The position numbers were made by a program, and so were the translations under genes. From Citrus sinensis (Eukaryota > Streptophyta > Magnoliopsida > Sapindales > Rutaceae): a stretch of DNA of 64,000 nucleotides. The stretch covers positions 34,001,001 through 34,065,000 of the forward strand of contig NC_068560.1 of assembly GCF_022201045.2 (NCBI RefSeq), given 5' to 3'. Below the pieces are notes generated by a model. That model saw nothing but the letters and a program-made list of their open reading frames with translations, made no database searches and had not been told where the DNA came from. The first letter of the stretch is position 1. Each line of letters opens with the position of its first letter. Shown piece by piece: positions 36,960 through 46,989 of this stretch.

Positions 36960-37433
36960 TTGGCGCGGGTACGATGGAGCCGTGTCCAATGCGTGGTCCT
37001 ATGGGGTGATATTATTTGTGTTGCTTACAAGTTACTTGCCATTTGATGATAGCAATCTTATGGCTATGTATAAGAAGATTAATTAGAGAGATTATCAGTT
37101 CTCATATTTGTGTCGAAGCCGGCAAGATTGCTTATTTATTAGCTCCTTGATCCAAATCCAAAGACAAGAATGAGCATAGAGAAGATTATGAATATTTCTT
37201 GGTTCACGAAATCATCGCAACAGAGAAAGACAGGGCAAGAAAGCAACTTTTTCGAATTAGGGGTAGCCGATAATAATAAATATATGCTTAAGGAGAAGAT
37301 ACTGGAGATAGTATCAATGAATGTGTTTGATATTATATCATTATCGTCAGGGTTGGATTTGTCAGGGCTTTTTGAGGTGGTGCAGAGAAAGGAGAAGAGG
37401 TTTACCACGAAGGGAAAAACAGAAAGAAGCTAA
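36960..37433 (+). pseudogene. CBL-interacting protein kinase (CIPK/SnRK3) remnant
   Basis: CIPKs are Ser/Thr kinases activated by calcium-loaded CBL proteins through the NAF/FISL motif. The remnant starts after the catalytic loop: [20 protein letters not shown] then [16 protein letters not shown] (expected GYDGAxADVWSCGVIL), then a stop near 37083. A frameshift leads to DPNPKTRMSIEKIMNISWF, and then MNVFDIISLSSGLDLSGLFE (37317-37376). The last is the NAF domain with Ala changed to Val (NVF). The N-lobe, HRD loop and DFG motif were not found, and the C-terminal PPI domain is missing. No introns interrupt it, so it came from an intronless CIPK or by retroposition. Clearly non-functional as a kinase. 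Confidence 0.88.
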
Positions 37434-38603
37434 AAACAAAGCTTTTCAAGAGGTAGGAAGAAGCTGAAAAATGATGTAGTTTTTTGTTGCTCAGGTCAAA
37501 TGACAATTTTATCCCTATGACATTAGCAAAGTCTTAACAACATAATGACAAAAGTAGATGAGTGTAAGAAAATATAATTTTAAGTGGAACTCAGCCAAAA
37601 AAAAAAAAGATATATGTATTTTTGAAAAAAATTAAAAAAAAAAAACAGGTTGTTGGTGGATAATTTCTCTAACTTTTATACCCCAAAATATTAAAACTAA
37701 TCTATTAATTTCAGAGGTACATTAGTCAAATAATTGATTTTCACTAAGAAAAGGCACGTAAGAGAAGGAACCTTTGTTAAAAATATTTATAAACAATGCA
37801 TTTATTTGTAATTTTCCTTAAAACCGAGGGGCTCTGACGTCGGTACCAAACGGTGATTGTTTAGAACAAACAAAAAGAAAGCATTTCATTGCTTAAATTA
37901 ACATTGCTCTTGAGTTTATAACATATTGTACTCAGAAATGACGTTAATTAAATGGTTAATGAAGAGATGATAAGATCGTTTGATTAGTTAATCATTTTAC
38001 ACTTGTGTTAAGCTTAAAACCACAAATGCAAGTCAAGCTCGCTTGCTACGCGACAATACAATATATTTGTCTAATTTAATTCTTTTATTAGGTTGATAAC
38101 GACTTACCATAAGAGCATCAATTTTGACAAGCTCATAACTTTGGATACTTAACCAATGGATTGGAAGAGTGGTACGATTAAAAATATTTATTGAAATGAT
38201 TGATTTAATTAAACCGGAAATATTGTTATGAAAAAAATACTAAGGAATTAATGGTTAATTCCTGAATTAACGAGTGGGGAAACTGAAGATTGTTGTTTGT
38301 TGAGCTTGCTTTGATTTCAAAGTTACATGCTTGGTTAATTATATCCAATGCCTCTCGTTAATATATATATATATTTTTAATCACTTGAATTGCCAAGAAA
38401 ATATTCTTATTTGATGCTGGAATCAAGGCAACACGTCAGAAACGATCTAATAATCTTCGCCTACGCTGCTACTTAGACATACCATTTCAAAAATGCACGA
38501 ATCTGTTTTCATTATTCGAGCAAACAATAGTTGTAATATTCCGGATTTGAGCTTATTTGTTAAAAAAAATAGAGAAATTAAGAAAACAGAATCAATTAAA
38601 TAG

Positions 38604-38652
<49 letters not shown>

Positions 38653-39537
38653 CTCTTATCAAATTGGGAGTTGTTTAACTAGTGATCTCTCTTGTAGACA
38701 ACAAACTGGTTATATATGTATATATTTGAGGTAAGTGAATTCCATTCACATTTATGCTATGGAATTGATTACCTGCAACAAAAATAATGAGCAAGTAGTG
38801 CAGGACTTGGTACAACAAACTACTCCTAAATGATGGAAGCAATGATGCAGGCGTGAACATTGTTTCTCCTTCAACATTACATGTCAACTACTTATAATAT
38901 TTTTAAAATAATAAATAAATAAAAAAATTAAACAATTAATTATTCTCTTATTGATTAAGTATTTAAAAATTAGTGAGGATTACATTCATTGTTGGGCATT
39001 TCTAAATTCTACTACTTATTACCACCCTTAAGTTAAGTTATCGGATTGAAATCGAAATCAAGATGTTGATTGAGCACCCACCATGTTTTAGAAAGATTTG
39101 CTGTCCAAATAGTCAAATACGATTACTTTGATAATATAACGCAACCAAGTGTGTGCGTTAGGGAATCAATAAATAGGTAGACAGTAATTATTGAAACACT
39201 ATAGGAGATTTTTTTTAGGATGAAGTTTTATGTGTCAAGATGATTAATCTTAAAACACGAGTTTATATTTAATAATTAAAATTGGGAGTATTTTGAGCAA
39301 TCAACTCTAAGAGTGGTGTTGAGAAATTTAGAGGGGTGTTAAAAGTACTACATTTTTTTTATCCCTAATATTGGGCCCTACCAACATGCCAAGTGTGGGT
39401 CGCCAATGGATCCGGCCCGTTCATTCATCTAGCGCCGCGGGAGATTGACTATTACGAAAACACAAAATCACCCTTCATCAATAACACCGTAATTACACTT
39501 TTAGCCCTTATCGTTTCGAGTATGCTGCTGAATTTAG
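37434..39537. other. Intergenic region, CA microsatellite
   Basis: AT-rich, with a (CA)20 run at 38607-38646 followed by TATATA. No gene recognised. Promoter DNA of the following gene would lie in the last few hundred bases. Confidence 0.6.
38607..38646. repeat. (CA)20 microsatellite
   Basis: Uninterrupted CA dinucleotide run in intergenic DNA. Confidence 0.97.
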
Positions 39538-39558
39538 ATGCGATTTGAGCGCAATTAA
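39538..39558 (+). promoter_or_regulatory. Short upstream ORF before the thioredoxin-like gene
   Basis: ATG CGA TTT GAG CGC AAT TAA lies 13 bp upstream of the main ATG (39572). If the transcript starts upstream, this six-codon frame could reduce translation of the main ORF. The transcription start is unknown. Confidence 0.35.
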
Positions 39559-39571
39559 TCATCTACGAAGC

Positions 39572-42500
39572 ATGGCTACTGTAGCGACGGCAGGCGCGCG
39601 TGCACTTGCTGTGCCGCGGCGCGCGTTTTTGGCGACGAGGACGAAACAGATTTCATTTTTATCAACATCGTTAAAGATGGGTTTCAATCTTCTGCAGCTG
39701 AGGAGCACTGCACCCGCAACCGCAAGAAAAAATCTCATAATACGAGCTGCGAGAATTGAGTCTCAAGGAGTCTCCCTAGGCTTCAGAGCCCCGCATTTTG
39801 AGGTCTGTATTTATGAGAATAATCTCGTTAAAATCCCCGGACCGAAATATAGAGAGGCCCTGCTGGTTTAGTTTTTCGTTGGTGACATCCATGGAAATTA
39901 TTTATTTATTATTATTTTTTCTTTTCAATTGTTTGTCTTTGGGGTCTTTTGTTTTGCTCGATGGAGTGATTCAGCTGCCGGAGCCGCTTACTGGGAAAAT
40001 GTGGAAATTGGAAGATTTTGAATCATATCCTGCTTTGCTGGTAATCTCCTATCTGAGTTGTAAGTTTCTAATTAAGCTATCGTATCCTGTTTGCTTCTTT
40101 GTTGATGGAAATCTTCTTATCTTGATAATGTTTGTGTTTGTTTTGTGTAAAGCAGAAATTATATGATTGTTTGTGTGCGCAAATGATGAGAACACTTCAT
40201 ACAATAATGTATTGAGAAATGGGGAGTAGAACATGACGACCATTTGAACTTTCAATCAGAGGATTTATATAAACATAGAATTTTTCTCTAGGAAATCCTC
40301 ATTTGAATAAAGTGAGGATGACACTGACCGAAAAAAAAAAAAAAAAAGCAGTTTTTAATGCATTAACAGAAAAAGAAAAAAGAAAAACACTGTCTCTAAT
40401 ATACTGAAATCTGTGTTTTTTTGGTGTTTTATTGGCATCCTCAAGTGAGGACATCCTCATTAGAAAAGAACTCTATATACATATATGCACCTACAAAAAA
40501 TGTATTTTTATATTTAGTTTACAGCCATTTGCTGTTGTTTTGTAATGTCTTAAGCAGAATGGTGAGAGTATGAGAGTTATAAGGAACAAAGGGAAAATTG
40601 TTTTTTTTGGGTTGAAGGGATGATTTGTTTTGTTTGACATGCAGAACCTAGTCCCATTATTGTTAATTTTGTTTCAAATGGCCTGCTCTAACGATTTAAC
40701 GATGAACTATCTGTGTTGGTCATAGTCATTCAAATGAAGAGAATTGTATAATCTTCAGTTATTTACTACTTACTGGTCTTACCCTCATACTTGCAGTATA
40801 TGAAGAATAATATGGCATTTGTTATTGTTCCCTTTCCTAGGTGGAAATTGTCTCTCCTATATCATCTATTGAACATGAACCACCAGTGTTTTCCTCACTC
40901 TTTCTCATATAAGCAATTAAAGGCTGCATTCTAACTGAACGATGATGCAGGTTATGTTTATTTGCAATCACTGTCCATTTGTTAAACACTTGCAGAAAGA
41001 TATTGTCAAGCTTTCAAATTTCTATATGAAGGTAGCTAACCCAAACCTCCTGGTAGGCTGACTGGCTAGTTTCATTCTGAGGTCGTGGCTCTAGCTTATC
41101 CTATTTTCATTCTATTTTGCTGCAGAAAGGACTTGCAGTTGTTGCTATATCTTCAAATTCTGTAGCTACTCATCCACAGGTTCGAGTGACTTCATAAATT
41201 GAGATTAGAGCTGCATTAAAGCAGTTACATGATTGGTCCAAAATGAAACTGTTCTTCACAGGATGGGCCAGAATTCATGGCTGAAGAGGCTAAATTATTT
41301 AATTACCCCTTCCCTTATCTGTATGACGAGGTAAGCTCATGTTTTCAAGCTGCTAATTATTGTCAGTTTATTTGTGCATTTTATTATTATTATTTCTTCA
41401 AGATTCATTTTCTTTGGCTCGCAGAAATAGGGATGGCAATGGGGAGGGGAGGGGAGGGGACCAATCTCCCCATACCCATCCCCGATATTTTGCATATGTC
41501 CCCGTCCCCTCCCCATCCCCGTCAGAATTGCTTGAGAGAATCCCCATCCCCTCCCCGAATAATAACAGGGGATCCCCGAGGGTCCCCGGTCCCCGAATAA
41601 CTAATAGTCTAATACATTTTTTTATTTTCGATTTTAAATTAATCATATTAAAATAAACTCATACCGCTATTGTAAGCTCGTAACCAACTTTGACAGCACA
41701 TTAAGGCCTCCAATGTGCTTGGATGAAGTTTGTTATGGTATGGGCTCACAACTCTACCACTAGTGTTAAAAGCTGATTCAGAAGCAACTGTTGTAATTGG
41801 AATTGCCAAAATATCTCTAGCAATTCGAGCTAATGTAGGATACCTATTAGCATTTGTCTTCCGTCAACTCAAAATATTAAAATCTTCCATCTGAGGTATA
41901 ACTTTCTCATCCAAATATGAATCTAATTCATCTGCAACAAATGCACAATCTCCATTGTTTACATAATCATCAAAACCTGTCATCCATTTGGTTGCTTTCT
42001 TATAAGAATCCCCTGTAGATCTAGTAGAAGAACTACTACCAGTATAATCAAAGCAATAAACAATTGGTGAAAACTTCAATTAATACTCTTCAACTAATTC
42101 CCGGTAAGGGGTGACCACTTTCCCAACATACAACTATTTTGATATTTATTATTTTTAACAATATTTATAATTTTGTTATTTATTTATTAGTAATTTTAAA
42201 AATAAAAATAAAATTAAAAATTAAAATGGGGAAATGGGTAGGGGACGGGGATTCCACCTCATCCCCGTCCCCTCCCCGAATAAAAAGTTGGGTAAAAAAT
42301 TTTCCCCGTCCCCTCCCCGAAAAAAAAATTGGGTATAAAATTTTCCCCGTACCCTCCCCGAATGGGGAAAATCCCCGAGGGTACCCGTCCCCGTGGGGAT
42401 TTTTGCCATCCCTACGCAGAAATATATATTAATCTTGGCTTTTGAAATTTGAAGCTCCTGAGCATCTTATTCAGAAGTTTATAGTGTGTTTTCTGTAACG

Positions 42501-43814
42501 GTTATTATGTTGTCGGTGGCAGTTTGAGTAAAACCTTATTACTAATTCCAATAAATTAGACAACCTAGTTGGGTGGAGGAAATGTGAAAATCTGTTTCTG
42601 TAAGAGAAACATATCTAGTTTTTTTTAAAAAATAAATTTGTGCAATTTAATGTGATGAAATTGTAAATTTACTCACCTTCAGCAAACCCTCTCCTTCCAT
42701 CATTTTTCCTTTTCTCTTTTTGATGGGTTAGGGTGGTGGGGATAGGGAAGGGTGGGACTGTAGAAGAACAAACGGTTCATTGGATCTTGCTAATACTGTT
42801 TCTTTTTCACTTATTTTTCATTTAGTGGTTATTTTAATTTAATTTTATTTGCTTGCATGAAGGAATATCATTACTGAACATTTGTCATCTCAAATTGTTG
42901 TGGTTTTAAATTATTGGGATATCAAATATTGTTATGTTACTGGAATTGTATCTTTTTTTAATGTGGCTAATTACTCTATTTCAGTCTCAAGATGTTGCAC
43001 GAGACTTTGGCGCCGCTTGCACCCCAGAATTTTTCCTGTTTAAAAAGGTGATGGTAACCTGCCCTGGCAAATTTACTTAAGTTGTTCAACCTGAGATTAC
43101 CATTTTTGCTGCTGGGATGTTTAACCTTCATAAGTAGTTGGTCCTAAGCCTGGATAAGAGGAGGAGAGGGGTGTAGTATTCTGATAGGTGGTCAAAGATG
43201 TATCCTAGGAATTTGTAATAAGTGCAACAAGGATTTGTGTTTGGGTATGCTGAAACCACCTCACAGACTAGCAGTATTGTTTGAAGGCTCAGTTTTATGT
43301 ATATTCTCATAATTCTCTCCTCTGGAGCAAACAGTGTGGTAAATTTTAAATTATTTCTTTCTTTGTAATTACAAAGACTAGAAATGTATTAATGTTTTAA
43401 CATTTGCGGTAAATTTCATGCAACAGGATGGTCGGAGGCCATTTCAGCTAGTGTATCATGGACAATTTGATGACTCTCGGCCTAGTAACAATCTCCCTGT
43501 TACTGGGAGGTAAGTTTATCGGTTTCAGTCTTCATATGAATTTATATCTCTCTTGTTTCATAAGTTCCGAAGTAATATGCTTCAATCTATATTTCACATA
43601 GGGACATACGTCTTGCAATAGAATGTGTTCTCAGTGGACAACCAGTATCATCAAATCAAAAACCCAGGTAGACTTTGCTGTTATCTCATCATGCCTCTTA
43701 AATGTATGTCGTTAAATCAGTTATCGTCCATGATTACATTACTCAACATCATCATTTTCCACTGTCCTAAGTGTTGGATGCAGCATAAAGTGGCATCCAC
43801 AGACAGTGCAGTAG
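39572..43814 (+). CDS. Thioredoxin-like / AhpC-TSA family protein, probably organellar
   Basis: Nine exons (39572-39802, 39975-40040, 40951-41031, 41126-41179, 41262-41330, 42985-43047, 43427-43509, 43602-43667, 43772-43814) give 251 residues with all phases kept. The thioredoxin fold carries a CxxC-type active site, ICNHCPFVKH, Cys104 and Cys107, in the position of a redox or peroxidatic Cys. It is followed by AVVAISSNSVATHPQDGPEF and FGAACTPEFFLFKK with the cis-Pro turn. The C-terminus is KPSVGCSIKWHP. The first 60 or so residues are Ala/Arg/Thr/Ser-rich without acidic residues, as in a plastid or mitochondrial transit peptide. Family members are annotated as thioredoxin superfamily; substrate unknown. 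From memory the Arabidopsis equivalent is At1g21350, next to a GLTP gene as here. Intron 5 holds a hAT element. Confidence 0.92.
41441..41459 (+). repeat. Four G4 tracts, possible G-quadruplex
   Basis: GGGGAGGGGAGGGGAGGGG directly inside the left inverted repeat of the hAT element. Four runs of four G with one-base loops meet the usual G-quadruplex pattern. It would be present in the sense pre-mRNA of the host gene. Confidence 0.85.
41650..42079 (-). pseudogene. hAT transposase C-terminal (dimerisation domain) remnant
   Basis: Minus-strand translation gives ELDSYLDEKVIPQMEDFNIL, then an in-frame TGA, then RYPTLARIARDILAIP, VASESAFNTSGRVVSP and LHPSTLEALMCCQSWL. This is the hAT C-terminal dimerisation region, normally preceded by a KWW-type motif where the stop now lies. 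The catalytic RNase H-like core is missing, so the element cannot move itself. Confidence 0.9.
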
Positions 43815-46381
43815 TCTGTAAACGTGGAATTCAGCTTCTCAAGATCACGCTGTCCAACTAAGAATTTTTATGTCAGGTCGGTGCCATCTTCTCTGTAATA
43901 TTCATAACCATTTGGAATTTTAGACATTAGAATGCAGGTGTGTAAAAGTTGTCTAGCCGTGTCACGTCCCAATTTTCCTCCAGTATTCTGGATTCTTGAA
44001 TGTACAGAAAAGGACTGATGATGTAATATTCAAATATTATCATTTTGTAAATTTGTATTTTTCTTTTTCTTTTTGAATTTGTAAATGTGTATAGAATATC
44101 TGATTTTTGCAGTAATGAATGATATCATTTGGATGAAAAATTGTTAAGAAAATTCTGAACAGTCTGACAGGCTTTATGGGAATCATGCAATAATCTCTTG
44201 GGATCTAATAGGTTTTGGGGATCTGCCCTTACACATAATGTTTAGAACATATGAAACAATATTTCAAGATGCGTGCAATCCATACAGTAATAATCTCATT
44301 GCTTCAACTAGACATGTCCAAAGATAATCTCAGTGATTTGAAAAGTTCAAGTCCAAAGACCCAAAGACAAAGCCGAATAACACAAACAAGCATGGCTGTG
44401 CTTCTGGTATGGCCTCCGTGAGATCAATTATATAAAATATAAGCATTTTTAATGCCAACTATAAAGTTAGCATCCCTGTTTTTAACTTATAATGGCATTG
44501 CGCCAGTTCGATTAAAATATGAGGTGTACTAAAAAATTAACAAGTGATGCACGATTACTAGTCCAGTGGATCAGGGGCCTGCTTGAGAGTAGCAATTGTC
44601 ATTCTAACTATTATTGAAGTGGTTGATTATGAGTTCTGCCAAATTCATGCCAAAATATGAGTTATTAATTATTGTTAAAGTGATAAATGGGACCCCATTT
44701 CATGTTTAGGGAAAACTTGAATGTAAAGAAGCAATTATTTTCTCTTAGTTGAGTTGGTTTCTGCAGTTCATGAGTCAGTGTTCTGAATGCTTGAATGTTT
44801 TTGTCATGGGTTTTCAAGAATATCAAAGAAATATAAGTATCATTATGGGCACTTGATTTGGATGATATTTAATGAAAAGCCGAAAATTACGTTACAAGGT
44901 TTTTGTAGTGTTCTAGGGTAGAAGGTAAATTTGAACTAGTCATCCTTTATGATCTGATTTGATAATACTCCTGTAACATCAAATCCTAATTTGGTATAAA
45001 TGAATCTGTTCTACTATTATTTTTGAGGGAGTAAAACAGCAGTAATAACAGTTAAATTCAAAAGCTTCCTAGCTTTTATAATGGATTCGGTACCAGGAAG
45101 CATAAAACGTCTTTGTATCTTCAAATTTACGTTTAGTATAATAAAGATGAATGTAATGTAATATGCATTAGCAGCTTGACAGCTTAGGATATCATTAGAA
45201 AATGGCGATGTATTTTTTAAATATTTTTTGTTCGTAGACCTAGAAGATGAAGAAAAGTTTTCAAAAACTATGAAAGAGATTTAAAGTAACCAAACTAACG
45301 GAACTTACTTGTAACAGAGAGGGGTTTGCATATCTTTTCTACATGTTTGGGGTTTCTGTCCTTTTACTGAAATGGTTGGGGGTCCTAGTGTACCTTGTTA
45401 ACAATCATCACAGTGCATTAACAGAGTCATTATATCCAGAGCAGGACAAAAGTAGTTCAGCAATAACTCTCCCTGTTTTGTGTCACACCACCCCCCTACC
45501 CCCCCGTGGGGGTTAATAACTTGTTAGTAGTTCTAGAAAGAAAGCATACAAATATAGCTGACCACGAATGGAATTAATTCTATATTTCTCTTAATTCTTT
45601 CAGGTTCAAATTGCTTATAAAATGTATCTCAAAATATGTTACTTCTGCTACTCGTTGCTTGCATTCTTGGCCATTAGAGATTGATAAGGTGCCAAAGCTA
45701 CTTGTGGGCCTAGGATATGTTTGATATCACATGGCTGGAAGCAATGAATCCTTTCAAGAACATGGGGAAAGAGATTTCTATATCTTTATTGAAATAGATT
45801 TTGAGAAAGCTTTGTGGAGAATTGTGGTCCTTTTGCATCTCCATAATTTCATGTACTATTTGACTCGTGCCAACCAAGATTGTGTGCCCACCTTGGCTTT
45901 TTATTTGCTTTTATTTTGGCTCCAGCTTCCCCCAGACAACCCAATGGGACTGAAAACTATGTTAGTTTCTGTTGGTCCCCAGAGTGAAAACTGCAATTGC
46001 AATTGCAATGAGGGCCATGTTGATTGATTTCTGGTACTGTAGTGTTTTCCATTATTGCTTGCTTTTTGTGACCTCATGCTGTCAACGTGAAGCAAATTTT
46101 TTGGATTGCTGAGATGACAGTTTGTGACAATTTTATCTTTTTCACATGTAGTTTAGGGCAATAATTTGAATGGTTAGACGGATATTATCTACTTTTTCCC
46201 TGATTGAAACATAACTCATCAGCTTGATGACACTTGGGTCCCTTCTTTTAGAGCTACGATGTTCTGTACTTGCGGAAAAAGTAAAAAGGGTTAGTTTGTG
46301 TTATTGCAATTCGCATAATTATTTTTACTGTAGAAAATTAGAAATATGTGTCATCTTTTTTGTCATTTGTTACGGTCTAAG
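43815..46381. other. Intergenic region, no gene recognised
   Basis: Includes the 3' UTR of the thioredoxin-like gene. A C-rich run (CCCCCCTACCCCCCC near 45490) and the 98-codon frame at 45731-46027 were inspected. The frame matches no family and has no exon support. Confidence 0.55.
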
Positions 46382-46389
46382 TGGTTACT

Positions 46390-46804
46390 TATGAGCCACT
46401 AGATATTTGGCCGAAGTGGTTGGGCTGCTGCCCTCACGTCGGTTTAAGCCACCACAAAAATATTGTGGGGGGCTAAAATATTTATAAGTCATCCTTTACA
46501 AAATACGAGTGAACTAGAGACATCTCTCGTCGATGAGAGTTATTTGTCTGGACATGTACTTCGTTGAATTTAATGTAATAATATAATACATAACTGATTG
46601 TAAATATCAATGTAATATATGTTATAATAGCAGTTGTAAATATCTGTGAGGGTTATTTGTCTGGGTATGTACTTCATTGAATTTAATGTAATAATGTGAT
46701 ACATAATTGATTGTAAATATCAATGTAATGTCTGCTATAATAGCAGTTGTAAATATCTATACAATACAATAAATCTAATGTGTAATCAATATTCAAAAAA
46801 AAAA
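46390..46804 (+). mobile_element. tRNA-derived SINE, copy 2, with internal duplication
   Basis: The head has an A-box TTTGGCCGAAGTGG and a B-box-like CGGTTTAAGCC, then ACAAAAATATTGTGGGG as in copy 1. It ends in a poly-A tail at about 46795-46804. Flanks share TGGTTACT (46382-46389 and 46805-46812). It is longer than copy 1 because a 113-bp segment of the body (from 46539) is repeated in tandem (from 46652). Confidence 0.85.
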
Positions 46805-46989
46805 TGGTTACTCCTGGAGAAATTGAGCTGAAGCAATACTCTGAATGTAAATGAAGCAAAATTTAAATTATTATTATATGAAAATGATAAAATAGTATTA
46901 ATGCTACATGATATCAATCTATACGAATTATTTTGTTGCTTGAAAAAATATCAATGAACTGAGGTGCAAGATTTCTGGGACTATGGCAA

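Larger units (their letters stand above)
41428..42414. mobile_element. Non-autonomous hAT-superfamily DNA transposon
   Basis: 987 bp bounded by 12-bp perfect terminal inverted repeats TAGGGATGGCAA (41428-41439) and TTGCCATCCCTA (42403-42414). Flanks are an 8-bp target duplication CGCAGAAA (41420-41427 and 42415-42422), diagnostic of hAT. Subterminal DNA is strongly G-rich on the left and repeats TCCCCGTCCCCTCCCCGAA-like units on the right (about 42260-42362). It keeps only the C-terminal part of a transposase on the minus strand. Lies inside intron 5 of the thioredoxin-like gene. Confidence 0.95.

Noticed and set aside
41277..41656. Pro-rich frames at the hAT left end.
   Set aside because: They come from the C/G-rich transposon terminus, not a gene.
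45731..46027. 98-codon plus-strand frame.
   Set aside because: No recognisable domain, no splice partners, composition of ordinary intergenic DNA.
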